Assembly (NCBI GenBank): GCA_023251535.1
Contig: JAHEYP010000003.1
Coordinates: 1-64,000 of the forward strand
DNA length: 64,000 nucleotides
Origin: Bacteroidota bacterium
GTDB taxonomy: Bacteria; Bacteroidota; Bacteroidia; AKYH767-A; OLB10
Direction: 5' to 3'
Part shown: positions 37,649-46,785 of the stretch, piece after piece
Position numbering within the stretch: position 1 is the first letter of the stretch
Layout of the letters: every line of letters begins with the position of its first letter
Notes under the pieces: generated by a model
What the model saw: only the letters and a program-made list of their open reading frames with translations
Database searches by the model: none
Told to the model about the DNA's origin: nothing
Translations under genes and position numbers: made by a program

Positions 37649-37695
37649 CAAGACCGATATTATTTCTCTCTCCGAAAAAAATAATATCGGTCTTG
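37649..37695. repeat. Perfect 17-bp inverted repeat between the dehydrogenase gene and nusB
   Basis: Arms 37649-37665 (CAAGACCGATATTATTT) and 37679-37695 enclose 13 bases. It begins 25 bases past the dehydrogenase stop, as a terminator would, but no T-run follows in the leftward direction. It could instead be a processing stem or protein site upstream of nusB. Confidence 0.5.
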
Positions 37696-37720
37696 CTGTT
37701 TATTTCGCCTTGCGACGTTA

Positions 37721-38830
37721 TTACATACTTGACTTTACTTTGCCGATATCTGAAATACGCTTTTCAGCCATTTTCATTGCAGCAAGCTGAGTGTAGATTC
37801 CGTCTTCTTTCGCTTTCTTAAGGATATCTAACGTTACATTGTAGATATGCTCAGTTTGTGATAATGCACGCTGACGGTTGTATCCGATTAATTCAGAATA
37901 AACGTTGATTAGTCCGCCGGCATTGATTAAAAAGTCAGGAGCGTAAACGATTCCTTTCTCAACTAACATTGGTCCGTGGATCGTTTCATCAGCTAACTGA
38001 TTGTTAGCAGCACCTGCAATTACCGAACATTTTAGTTGGTTAATATTTTCTGAATTCAAAGTAGCACCTAATGCGCAAGGAGCGTAAACATCAATATCAA
38101 GTCCGTAAATTCCGTCGTTCGATACTACTTCTGCACCATGTTCTTTCGATACTTTTCTTAATTGTTCTTCGTTGATGTCGGCGATATAAACGATAGCACC
38201 TTCTTTCTTAAGGTTCATTACTAAGTTCTCTCCAACGTGTCCTACACCTTGAACTAAAACTTTTTTACCGTTTAAATCATCCTTACCCCAAGCAAACTGA
38301 GCTGCAGCTTTCATTCCCATGTAAACGCCATAAGCTGTTACCGGACTAGGATCGCCACCGCCACCCATCGATTCAGGTAGACCTGTTACCGATTTAGTTT
38401 CCATCGCTACATACTCCATGTCTTTGGTGCTCGTTCCAACATCTTCAGCAGTGATATACTTGCCGTTAAGGTTATTTACGAAACGTCCGAATTTGCGGAA
38501 TAATGCTTCAGATTTCTGTGTTTTGCTATCGCCGATGATTACTGCTTTTCCTCCTCCAAGATTTAATCCTGAAATGGCTGCTTTGTAAGTCATCCCACGT
38601 GATAAACGTAATACGTCGTTTAACGCTTCCGCCTCAGTTTTATACATCCACATACGTGTTCCGCCTAAAGCTGGTCCAAGTACTGTATTGTGAATTGCTA
38701 TAATAGCTTTTAATCCAGTTTCTGGATCATGGCAATATACCACTTGCTCGTGGTGACTGTTAGAAATACTATCAAATACATTGCTGTTTAACGGCGCGAT
38801 AACCTGCTGCTTTTCTTTCACGTCTATCAT
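37721..38830 (-). CDS. Leucine dehydrogenase-like amino-acid dehydrogenase
   Basis: The 369-residue protein belongs to the Glu/Leu/Phe/Val dehydrogenase family. It has GGTRMWMY (57-64), Lys83 in TYKAAISG, catalytic-type Lys95 in NLGGGKAVI, GGGDPSPVTAYGV, and a Rossmann loop GVGHVG (195-200). The length and the GGGK pocket fit leucine or valine dehydrogenases better than glutamate dehydrogenase. It would deaminate branched-chain amino acids with NAD. A good promoter is upstream. Confidence 0.9.
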   Translation of the reverse strand: MIDVKEKQQVIAPLNSNVFDSISNSHHEQVVYCHDPETGLKAIIAIHNTVLGPALGGTRMWMYKTEAEALNDVLRLSRGMTYKAAISGLNLGGGKAVIIGDSKTQKSEALFRKFGRFVNNLNGKYITAEDVGTSTKDMEYVAMETKSVTGLPESMGGGGDPSPVTAYGVYMGMKAAAQFAWGKDDLNGKKVLVQGVGHVGENLVMNLKKEGAIVYIADINEEQLRKVSKEHGAEVVSNDGIYGLDIDVYAPCALGATLNSENINQLKCSVIAGAANNQLADETIHGPMLVEKGIVYAPDFLINAGGLINVYSELIGYNRQRALSQTEHIYNVTLDILKKAKEDGIYTQLAAMKMAEKRISDIGKVKSSM

Positions 38831-38855
38831 GAAGTTGATTTTTTCAATTGAGGGG

Positions 38856-38887
38856 CAAAGGTAGAGTTTTTATCCCTTTGATAACAA
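38856..38887 (-). promoter_or_regulatory. Bacteroidota-type promoter of the amino-acid dehydrogenase gene
   Basis: Read leftward: TTG (38887-38885), a 21-base spacer, then TACCTTTG (38863-38856), an exact TAnnTTTG. This leaves a leader of about 20 bases before the ATG at 38830. It is the best promoter match in the window. Confidence 0.6.
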
Positions 38888-39010
38888 GTAAAAGATGCCA
38901 TAAATACTGTGATCTTTGATAGGTAAAGTTTATACCTTTACATCCTTGTATTTCAAGGAGATAGCCATCTTTTATTGTGATGTTGGATTTGATAATCAAT
39001 AAGTTGTAAA

Positions 39011-40804
39011 GTGAAGCATTTAAAATCGATCAATAAATATTTTCTAAAATACAGTCGTCATCTGTTTTTAGGGATCCTTTTTGTTACCATTTCCAATTTG
39101 TTCGGGATATTTCCTGCTCAAATTACTCGTAATGCTTTGGATGTTGTGGCCAATAATTTGGATACAATTCATCTGTTTGCGGGCTTCGATTTGAAGGCCG
39201 ATGAAGATCATTTGCTGTCGTTTAGTATCTTATTATTCGGTATTATATTGATTGTCATGGCTATTCTGAAGGGAGTATTCATGTTTTTTATGCGTCAGAT
39301 GATTATTGTGATGTCTCGACATGTGGAATATGATCAGAAAAATGAGATTTACGCTCATTATCAACGTCTTGGACTAGATTTTTATAATCAGAATAATACC
39401 GGCGATTTAATGAATCGTATCAGTGAGGATGTTGGCAGGGTGAGAATGTATGTTGGTCCTGCCGTAATGTACACGATCAATATGCTGGTGATGTTTATAC
39501 TCGTTATCTGGGCGATGGTAAGCGTAAATCCTAAATTGGCTCTTTTTGTTTTGATGCCTTTGCCGCTGATGTCGTTTTTAGTGTATCGAGTGCAAGACAA
39601 AATCAATCGCAAGAGTGAAGCTGTTCAAAGCAAGTTATCCGATATATCGACTTTTATTCAGGAGACTTTTTCTGGTATTCGTGTCTTGAAGGCTTATTCT
39701 CGTGAGGGAAGTTTTGAAGCTGCTTACCAAAAACAAAGTTCCGAATACCGTGATCAGTCGATGGACTTGGTGAAAGTGAATGCTATGTTTATGCCAAGCA
39801 TGTTATTATTAGTCGGGGTAAGTACTATTCTCACGATTTATATCGGATCGTTGGAGGTGATGAACGGACGCTTGACAATTGGAAATATTGCTGAGTTCGT
39901 GATTTATGTAAATATGCTCACTTGGCCAGTTGCTTCTCTGGGATGGGTAGTAACAATTGTGCAACGTGCAGCAGCTTCGCAAGAGAGAATAAACGAGTTT
40001 TTGAATACTAAGCCAGAGATCAATTCGGGCAGTTATAAACCAACAACTATTGATGCATCAATCGAGTTGAAAAATGTAACGGTCAGCTATAAACAATCTG
40101 GTGTAAAAGCGCTCGATAATGTGTCGTTTTCTGTACCTGCAGGAACTTCCTTGGGGATAATTGGTAAAACAGGATCAGGGAAGTCTACTTTAGTGAATAC
40201 ACTTTTAAGACTTATCGATCCAGATCAGGGAGAAGTTTTCCTCGATCAAAGGAATTTGAAGGAATATGATCTTATGGCTTTTCGCAATAGAGTAGGATGC
40301 GTTCCACAGGAGGTTTTCTTGTTTAGCGACTCAATAAATGAGAATATTGCCTTCGGCCTAACCAAAGAACATACTCAAGAAGAGATAGAGCAAGCCGCTA
40401 AGGATGCCGTGGTATATAAGAATATAATGGAATTCCCCGAAGGCTTTAAAACCGTGGTAGGTGAGAGGGGGATTACTTTGAGCGGTGGACAAAAACAACG
40501 TGTTTCTATAGCAAGAGCCATCGTGAAACGTCCCGATTTATTAATCTTCGACGACTGTCTCTCTGCCGTAGATACCATTACCGAAGAAGAGATTCTATCG
40601 AATTTGAAGAAGATTATGAAGGGCCGAACCACCATTTTCGTGAGTCATAGGATCTCAACGGTGAAGAATGCCGAGCGCATTATTGTCCTCGATCAAGGGC
40701 GCATTGTAGAGGAAGGAACTCACGAAAATTTGATGAAAATAGGTGGGCATTACGCCGAATTGTACGAAATGCAGCTATTAGAAGAGCAACAAATAGGTGA
40801 ATAA
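39011..40804 (+). CDS. ABC exporter, fused membrane and ATPase domains (MsbA/LmrA type)
   Basis: The 597-residue protein has six membrane segments (about 15-320) and a C-terminal ATPase: Walker A GKTGSGKS (385-392), Q-loop VGCVPQEVFLF, signature LSGGQ (490-494), Walker B LLIFDD with Asp514, and an H-loop SHRIST. The residue after Asp514, normally the catalytic Glu, is Asp515, as in the weak site of heterodimeric exporters. No partner gene is adjacent. The substrate could be lipid, drug or peptide. Confidence 0.92.
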   Translation: MKHLKSINKYFLKYSRHLFLGILFVTISNLFGIFPAQITRNALDVVANNLDTIHLFAGFDLKADEDHLLSFSILLFGIILIVMAILKGVFMFFMRQMIIVMSRHVEYDQKNEIYAHYQRLGLDFYNQNNTGDLMNRISEDVGRVRMYVGPAVMYTINMLVMFILVIWAMVSVNPKLALFVLMPLPLMSFLVYRVQDKINRKSEAVQSKLSDISTFIQETFSGIRVLKAYSREGSFEAAYQKQSSEYRDQSMDLVKVNAMFMPSMLLLVGVSTILTIYIGSLEVMNGRLTIGNIAEFVIYVNMLTWPVASLGWVVTIVQRAAASQERINEFLNTKPEINSGSYKPTTIDASIELKNVTVSYKQSGVKALDNVSFSVPAGTSLGIIGKTGSGKSTLVNTLLRLIDPDQGEVFLDQRNLKEYDLMAFRNRVGCVPQEVFLFSDSINENIAFGLTKEHTQEEIEQAAKDAVVYKNIMEFPEGFKTVVGERGITLSGGQKQRVSIARAIVKRPDLLIFDDCLSAVDTITEEEILSNLKKIMKGRTTIFVSHRISTVKNAERIIVLDQGRIVEEGTHENLMKIGGHYAELYEMQLLEEQQIGE

Positions 40805-40880
40805 ATCTAATTTTTCAAACATTTGTATTTATTACTGAAAGTATTTTTTATTATTATTGCGTTGCAATAAACCATTACCT

Positions 40881-41252
40881 ATGAACGAGTACGACCAAAT
40901 GCAACCTCGGGATGCTTTCTTCTCGAAGCGTATCAGGGCCGGAAAACGCACTTATTACTTCGACGTAAAAGCTACGCGTGGTAACGACTTCTACATAACA
41001 ATTACAGAAAGTAAGCGTAAACCGGGAGAAAGTGAAGATCGTCCCTTCTTCGAAAAACACAAGATCTTTTTGTACAAAGAAGACTTTGAGAAATTTACTG
41101 ACGGATTAAGTGAGGCACTTGACTTCATTAAGCATCGTCGTTCGGGTGAAATGACCGATGAAATTTCTCATATTCATGACGCCTCAACAGTAGAAACTGC
41201 TACTGGGACTTCTGGATTTACAGATTTAAATTTTGAAGACTTAAGTAAATAA
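40881..41252 (+). CDS. PUR-family (DUF3276) nucleic-acid-binding protein
   Basis: The 123-residue protein starts MNEYDQMQPRDAFFSKRIRAGKRTYYFDVK, given here as the family start in preference to an in-frame TTG at 40857. A single PUR repeat follows (YITITESKRKP, KIFLYKEDFEKFTDGLSEALDFI), then a disordered acidic tail. Bacterial PUR-like proteins resemble Pur-alpha and probably bind single-stranded nucleic acid. The role in Bacteroidota is not settled. Confidence 0.88.
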   Translation: MNEYDQMQPRDAFFSKRIRAGKRTYYFDVKATRGNDFYITITESKRKPGESEDRPFFEKHKIFLYKEDFEKFTDGLSEALDFIKHRRSGEMTDEISHIHDASTVETATGTSGFTDLNFEDLSK

Positions 41253-41276
41253 TCTTCTATGTTATTCATAAAAAAA

Positions 41277-41294
41277 GGCAAACGAAAGTTTGCC
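41277..41294. terminator. Bidirectional terminator with GAAA tetraloop
   Basis: GGCAAAC and GTTTGCC arms enclose GAAA. An A-run precedes and a T-run follows, so it can end the PUR gene and the convergent REC-HPt gene. Confidence 0.88.
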
Positions 41295-41317
41295 TTTTTT
41301 GTTTGTGTTCGAGTCTA

Positions 41318-42136
41318 TTAAACCAGATTTTCAAGTTCTCTGTTTACTAATACTTGAATAGCTTCGAGTTCAGGAGCTATGGCATCGAATCGAGCATTAG
41401 CAGCTTCTAAATTTACTCTACTTTTCAAATCTTCTGTAAAAATGGTCAGATGTTCTATTAGTTGATCAGATGCCAACATTTTAATTGGCGATTTGATTTT
41501 ATGACTAGCTTGAAATACTTGCTCCCAATTTTGATTTTCGAGTCCAGTTTTAATTTGCTCATGAAGACTAGGCAACTGATTACTGAGCATATAAAGGAAA
41601 TGCTTTACATCTTCCTTGTTGTCTCTGAAAATCGCATAGATCTTTTCAATTCCCGGGTGACGTTCGCTGCGTTCTGAAGGCTGAATATCTTCCAATAAAA
41701 AGTCATCGCGATGACTTAAATTATTCTGAAGAATTTCTAACAAATCTTGTGGACTATAAGGCTTCGTGAGGTAATCATCGATGCCCGCAGCTTTGGCTTT
41801 GTCTCTATCTTCTTCAGAGGCATTTGCAGTGAGTGCAATAATAATTAACTTCTTGTTTTTGATTTTTTCAGAGTGACGAATTGCCATACTTAACTCATAG
41901 CCATCCATCCCAGGCATTTCAACGTCAGTTAAAAGAACATCAAAATCTCTCTGCTGAACCATATAAAATGCATCTTCGCCGTTCCCTGCTAATTCGATAT
42001 TTTTTATACCTAAATTTTGAAGGATACGTTTACCCAAAAACTGATTTACACGGTTGTCGTCAACCAGCAACACCGAAAAGGAAGGGTTCATAAATTTGGC
42101 ACCAAAAGTCCCAGACGAAGAAATTTCTTGATTCAT
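41318..42136 (-). CDS. Receiver-HPt phosphorelay protein
   Basis: The 272-residue protein has an N-terminal receiver (Asp26/Asp27, phosphoacceptor Asp71 in LLTDVEMP, Lys125 in LTKPY) and a C-terminal HPt-like helical domain (about 165-268) with His212 in ASHKIKSPIKMLA. The N-terminal receiver resembles those of hybrid kinases, so this looks like the detached output half of one. It should relay phosphate between a histidine kinase and another receiver. No kinase gene is adjacent; the partner may be one of the kinases in this window or elsewhere. Confidence 0.9.
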   Translation of the reverse strand: MNQEISSSGTFGAKFMNPSFSVLLVDDNRVNQFLGKRILQNLGIKNIELAGNGEDAFYMVQQRDFDVLLTDVEMPGMDGYELSMAIRHSEKIKNKKLIIIALTANASEEDRDKAKAAGIDDYLTKPYSPQDLLEILQNNLSHRDDFLLEDIQPSERSERHPGIEKIYAIFRDNKEDVKHFLYMLSNQLPSLHEQIKTGLENQNWEQVFQASHKIKSPIKMLASDQLIEHLTIFTEDLKSRVNLEAANARFDAIAPELEAIQVLVNRELENLV

Positions 42137-42170
42137 ATTCTATAACGGAAGCTAAGTTACGGCTTCCTTT

Positions 42171-43817
42171 CTATCGAAACAAAGTAATTGTACCCAGAAT
42201 TTTTCTTTTCATCTTAGATCCTTCCGAATCAAGGCCTGAATAATTTAATCTATATACATAAACCCCGATAGGTGCATCTGTTCCTTCGTATTTTCCATCC
42301 CATGCTCCAGAAGGGTCTTCGGTATAAAATATCGTTTGTCCCCTGCGGTTTTGTATTCTTAAACTATAAGATGTCGCATTGTTGACAAAGGCTCCGAAGT
42401 AATCATTTATACCGTCTTCATCGGGAGTAAATGCATTCGGAATAAAGACAGATGGTTCGCATACTTCTGCAACATCTAGCCAAGCGGTGGAAGTACATCC
42501 ATTACTTCGCGTGATTGTACAAGAATACAACGCGGGATATTGAACTGTAAGTTCAGGAGTTGTTGCGTTGCCCGGCTTCCACAGATAACTATCGGCAATT
42601 GGTGCAGCTAACGTGAGTGAGTCTGCAATAAAGAAACAATAAGTTGAATCTTCGCCCAAAGTAAAGACGGGATTAGGTAAAAAGTCGGTGATGGTTATGG
42701 TATCACTTGCAGTACATCCTGCGTTCTCCACTTCAACATAATATGTGCCTGTATCACGAACATAGAGATAAGAATTGGTATCTGCGTTCGACCACTCGTA
42801 TCGTATTACGTCAGTTCCGAAAGCATCTAACTTAATTGAATCATTTCGGCAAAGCATTGAATCAGGTCCGAGATTTACATAAGGTGCTGGCACAATTGTA
42901 ACCGTTACGCTATCTGTTACAAATAATCCGTTGAGGTAATATTTTGTAGGTACCGTAGGTGTAATTGTAAGGAATGCAGATAAGCTGATGGTATCCGTTG
43001 GGTCGTTTTCATCGCTCCACCAGAATGGGACATTCGTATTGGCGTAGAGAGAAGTTCCTTCTCCTGGGCAAAGAATCGTGTCACCAGTAATTTCAACGGT
43101 TTCTGTTACGGGACGAACTACTACATCGTCGATATAATAATAAGCGCTATTATCCATTGAAGAACAAAGACTGTTCTTCGCACCTAAATCGAGTTTCTGA
43201 AATAGGGGAGAAGTATCATCTCTAAATACTCCGATTGTTACATAAGTTTCTACTCCTGTTGCTTGATAAATTCCGGTAACTAAAGTCCAGTGACCCGTAT
43301 CGCTTTGAATATTTGCTGACTCAATTTGAGGTGTGAAATTAATGACACCTGTTCCGCTTTGGATGGGAATATTATTAGTGAATAATGCTCCTAATCGGTT
43401 ACAACTATAACGACTGCTATCGGCCAATAATACCCAAAATTCTACTCGATACAATTCATTAGCGATTAATTGAACAGTTAATGGAACAGAAATGTATTCG
43501 CGGTAATTATTATTAGGGTCAATCTGAATTCCTGCATAAGCATTGCCCGAAATATTCACCGGAGCATAACCTCCAACATTATTCGGCACATTTACATTGT
43601 CGCAAGGAACAACAGGTAAAGATGACTGAGGAGCATAAATATCAGGAGTGGCATTTAATCCCTGCCAAGGTTGAGCTAAATTGAGAGATCCCGAAGTAGT
43701 TGGGCTCCCCGATAAAGTTTCAAATCCGGGATTGGGAACTAAATTTTGTGCTTGTAATTGCGAACAAAATACCAGAGCTGCCAGTAATAATACTCGGAAT
43801 AGAATGGTAGTCCTCAT
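42171..43817 (-). CDS. Secreted protein with gliding-motility (type B) C-terminal domain
   Basis: The 548-residue protein has a signal peptide (about 1-23) and a jelly-roll-like N-terminal region with NLVPNPGFE, as in carbohydrate-binding proteins. Ig-like or PKD-like segments follow (about 240-450), with cysteines in CPGEGTSLYA and CRNDSIKLDAFG. The last 90 residues (IPNAFTPDEDGINDYF, then WDGKYEGTDAPIGVYVYRL) are a type B T9SS C-terminal domain. It overlaps the preceding OmpA-family gene by four bases (ATGA). It is probably a cell-surface protein exported by T9SS. Confidence 0.9.
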   Translation of the reverse strand: MRTTILFRVLLLAALVFCSQLQAQNLVPNPGFETLSGSPTTSGSLNLAQPWQGLNATPDIYAPQSSLPVVPCDNVNVPNNVGGYAPVNISGNAYAGIQIDPNNNYREYISVPLTVQLIANELYRVEFWVLLADSSRYSCNRLGALFTNNIPIQSGTGVINFTPQIESANIQSDTGHWTLVTGIYQATGVETYVTIGVFRDDTSPLFQKLDLGAKNSLCSSMDNSAYYYIDDVVVRPVTETVEITGDTILCPGEGTSLYANTNVPFWWSDENDPTDTISLSAFLTITPTVPTKYYLNGLFVTDSVTVTIVPAPYVNLGPDSMLCRNDSIKLDAFGTDVIRYEWSNADTNSYLYVRDTGTYYVEVENAGCTASDTITITDFLPNPVFTLGEDSTYCFFIADSLTLAAPIADSYLWKPGNATTPELTVQYPALYSCTITRSNGCTSTAWLDVAEVCEPSVFIPNAFTPDEDGINDYFGAFVNNATSYSLRIQNRRGQTIFYTEDPSGAWDGKYEGTDAPIGVYVYRLNYSGLDSEGSKMKRKILGTITLFR

Positions 43818-45760
43818 GGTTTAGTTAACGTAATTTCTGTAATTTCTATTTTGCGTTGCAATGCTGCATCTAAGCTATAAATCGACCTTAATTTATCTTT
43901 CGCATCATCACTTACTTTTCCTGCCGCATTCTTTTCACCTGAAGGATCTTCGATAAGTATAAGTTGACCGGAGTTAACAAACTTCATCAATTCCCCTTGA
44001 TTCCATTCCTTCCAATAGTTCAATAAACTACTTATGCGGCGGGCCGACAAAATTACGTTATAGTCGCTATCAGCCAAAGAACTTGCACGACCTTCTATCT
44101 TTAATTTTACTTTTATTCCGGGATTGGCATCAAATACCATTTTTAAACTGTTACTAATGAGCGATAAACGTTGATAATTTCCGTTAACTGAATCGGTAAA
44201 GAAATTGTTAATCAATACTTTATCATTTTCGGCACGTTGTTGGCTTTGGTATTCCTTTTGTCTTGACATATACCCCGATAATAGATCTTCATATCGCCTT
44301 AATGTGGAGGTTTTTCTGCTTTTTGGGTCAGGATAGTCGTTGTCGAAGTATAAACTTAGCGGCAAAAGCGTCGCTAGTTGACTTATAACCCGGTCGACAG
44401 GTGTCCCAGGATTGAAGAAAAAGGTAGGGTCATTTAAACCTTTTGTGTTTGAAGCGATATCCGGAATAATACGTTTTGTCGTATCTGGTGCTTTGTCTTT
44501 AATGCTAAAAATATCGTAACAACATGCGTCGCCTTCGATTTTCGATGCTGGGGGACGATTACTTACGAGATATCTGCGTTGCGTTTTGCCGTACGAATTA
44601 CTATAATACAAGTCATTATAACCCGAGTTAAATGGTATCGACAAGCATGCTGCGAATCCGTCAGGCTGATTGTTCTTTAATGCAACTTTATACAAATCAT
44701 ATCCTCCTAATCCTCCGCTTCGGTCAGATGCAAAGAATAATGTGTCACCATTTTTATCAAGAAAAGGAGTAATATCATTTTCAGCAGAATTGATTTTGCT
44801 TCCAACATTTATTGGTTTGGAATAAACACCGTTTGCATTTCGGAAGCATGTATAAATATCGAGTTTGCCTTCGCCGCCTTTTCTATCGCTTGCAAAAAAT
44901 AATTGGTATCCTTTATTTACATCAGTAGTAATACAAGGCTGAGTGGAGGTGCTGTTCGACGCGTTAATGTCGCTGTTTAATTTAACTGCGTTACCCGGCT
45001 TACCTTCTTTAAGGATCGACTCATATAAGTCGCATTGAAGCGTATTGTTTTCGTCGTATTTACATCTGCAAAACACCATTATTTTTCCATCGGGACTAAC
45101 AGAAACGTTCGCATTATTATACGATGAGGAATTAATATTATCGGCTAACGGTAGTGCATTACCGTAATCATTTTCACTGATTGTGCTAGATAAAATCTTG
45201 GAGACAGTTTGGTTGATATCGCCTTTCTTTGGAAAGCGCATACTTGAATAATAAAGTATCGTATCGCCAATAGCAACTGGCGCCACTTCTGAAAATCCAC
45301 TGTTGATAGTTGGACCTAAAGGAATCACATTTATCCATGCCGTATCGGTAGCGGCCAATTGAGATTTTTCGAGTTCTGCGATTTCGTTTACCAAAGAACT
45401 GTCGTTTGTTTCTTTTAGTAGACTAATTGCATCTTTATATCTGCCAGTTCTTTTTAATAACTCACCGGTTAAAAGAATCGATGATTTTTTTATTTCCGTA
45501 GTCGTAGCTTCTTTTCTTGCCTTTTCACTATTCAATAATGCTTTTGAATAGTCGTTGACAGAGAAATATGCTTTTGCAGTTTTCAAAAATAAATCAGCAT
45601 CTTCCGAATAAGCCGCTGCTTGCTCGTAAAATCCAATTGCTGAAAATCCATCGTTCTTAACCATGCATTCATCACCTGCATTAATATATCCTGCCCTCGA
45701 TTGCGCGAAATTTACAATCGGGTAGAGGAATAGGATTAACAGAATGACGATCTTTTTCAT
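43814..45760 (-). CDS. PorE-like OmpA-family protein with TPR and PD40 repeats
   Basis: The 648-residue protein has a signal peptide, TPR-like helices (about 20-140), PD40/WD40-like propeller strands (about 155-400: SPDGKIMVFCR, ASDRKGGEGKLDIY, ASDRSGGLGGYDLYK), and a C-terminal OmpA-like domain (about 540-600, IEGRASSLADSDYNVILSARR) that should bind peptidoglycan. This order matches PorE-type periplasmic T9SS-associated proteins. The start overlaps the PorP/SprF stop by one base (TAATG). Confidence 0.88.
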   Translation of the reverse strand: MKKIVILLILFLYPIVNFAQSRAGYINAGDECMVKNDGFSAIGFYEQAAAYSEDADLFLKTAKAYFSVNDYSKALLNSEKARKEATTTEIKKSSILLTGELLKRTGRYKDAISLLKETNDSSLVNEIAELEKSQLAATDTAWINVIPLGPTINSGFSEVAPVAIGDTILYYSSMRFPKKGDINQTVSKILSSTISENDYGNALPLADNINSSSYNNANVSVSPDGKIMVFCRCKYDENNTLQCDLYESILKEGKPGNAVKLNSDINASNSTSTQPCITTDVNKGYQLFFASDRKGGEGKLDIYTCFRNANGVYSKPINVGSKINSAENDITPFLDKNGDTLFFASDRSGGLGGYDLYKVALKNNQPDGFAACLSIPFNSGYNDLYYSNSYGKTQRRYLVSNRPPASKIEGDACCYDIFSIKDKAPDTTKRIIPDIASNTKGLNDPTFFFNPGTPVDRVISQLATLLPLSLYFDNDYPDPKSRKTSTLRRYEDLLSGYMSRQKEYQSQQRAENDKVLINNFFTDSVNGNYQRLSLISNSLKMVFDANPGIKVKLKIEGRASSLADSDYNVILSARRISSLLNYWKEWNQGELMKFVNSGQLILIEDPSGEKNAAGKVSDDAKDKLRSIYSLDAALQRKIEITEITLTKP

Positions 45761-46785
45761 TAATAAATCGGACAGATTATTTTGTGTTGAGTCTTTGATT
45801 TGATTTTCATGGCTTGGTAAATCAGACTAATCTCTGGTCCACCTTTACCATTGCTGGCGGCTTTTAAACTGCTGATATTTACATCGTATGAGAATCCGAT
45901 TCTGAACTTATTATAATCGAGTGCAACTGATGGAATGATCGCATCTTTATTTCGAAGAAATAATCCGCAGCTGACCGCATACCTGGATGTAGTTTCGTTC
46001 TTTAATATCAGTTTAACTTCACTTCCTAATACCAGTTCCGAGAATTTTAATTGAGAAGAATATTGAATGGCAGGTTGAAGAATTAGTGAATTGTTTAGCG
46101 GATAGTTTATTTGTGCAAAATACTGACTAAATACTCTTTGCGGTACGGCCTCACCGTTATACATGTTTTGATCCGGGCGATTTAAATGTCGGAATTGCAT
46201 TCCTACAATCATATTGTATTTCGCTCCGTTTCTTTGAAGTGAAAGTCCTGCGCCAAGATCTGCATTTGACAATTTTGTGTTATCGGGATCTTCACCGGTT
46301 GCACTTCCTGGGACATAAATATCACCATTGAATTGATTGTCGAAAGTTAATTTATTGAAGTCGATGCTTTTTTGTGAATAGCCTAAACTTATTCCGGCAT
46401 TGATGTAATATATGGAGTCTTTATCGAGTGAAAATTTGTACGCTGTTGTTAATGACGCATTGAGCATTGATAATGCACCATCGCCGGCTTTGTCGTGATT
46501 TACTAATAATCCTGCGGACCAATTTTTTAATTTGGGTGATAATGATTCTAATTTTTGATCAGCGCCGATCGAGAATGTCTGATAAGGAACTGTGACCGAA
46601 GCCCATTGACGCTTGTGATTAGCAGCAATTCTTAAATCGCCAGCCATAGTGCCAACATTTCCCGCACCTAAATTCCCAGGACTATACATGAACTGTGAAT
46701 AATGAAAATCTTGTCCATAGCTATTCCATGCACTCATTAACAAGAGCGCAGAAACAAAAAAGCCGATGGATAATTTGATTTTCAC
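45760..46785 (-). CDS. PorP/SprF-family T9SS outer-membrane protein
   Basis: The 341-residue protein has a signal peptide and an amphipathic beta-strand pattern with FHYSQFMYSPGNLGAGNVGT near the N-terminus, the hallmark of PorP/SprF. These proteins help export and anchor type B-domain adhesins such as SprB. The GTG start directly follows the stop of the adhesin-like gene with no gap, supporting a functional pair. Confidence 0.92.
   Translation of the reverse strand: MKIKLSIGFFVSALLLMSAWNSYGQDFHYSQFMYSPGNLGAGNVGTMAGDLRIAANHKRQWASVTVPYQTFSIGADQKLESLSPKLKNWSAGLLVNHDKAGDGALSMLNASLTTAYKFSLDKDSIYYINAGISLGYSQKSIDFNKLTFDNQFNGDIYVPGSATGEDPDNTKLSNADLGAGLSLQRNGAKYNMIVGMQFRHLNRPDQNMYNGEAVPQRVFSQYFAQINYPLNNSLILQPAIQYSSQLKFSELVLGSEVKLILKNETTSRYAVSCGLFLRNKDAIIPSVALDYNKFRIGFSYDVNISSLKAASNGKGGPEISLIYQAMKIKSKTQHKIICPIY

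Noticed and set aside
42147-42167. GGAAGC/GCTTCC inverted repeat between the type B protein gene and the REC-HPt gene
   Set aside because: The six-base stem with a nine-base loop and no T-run is too weak to call a terminator or operator.
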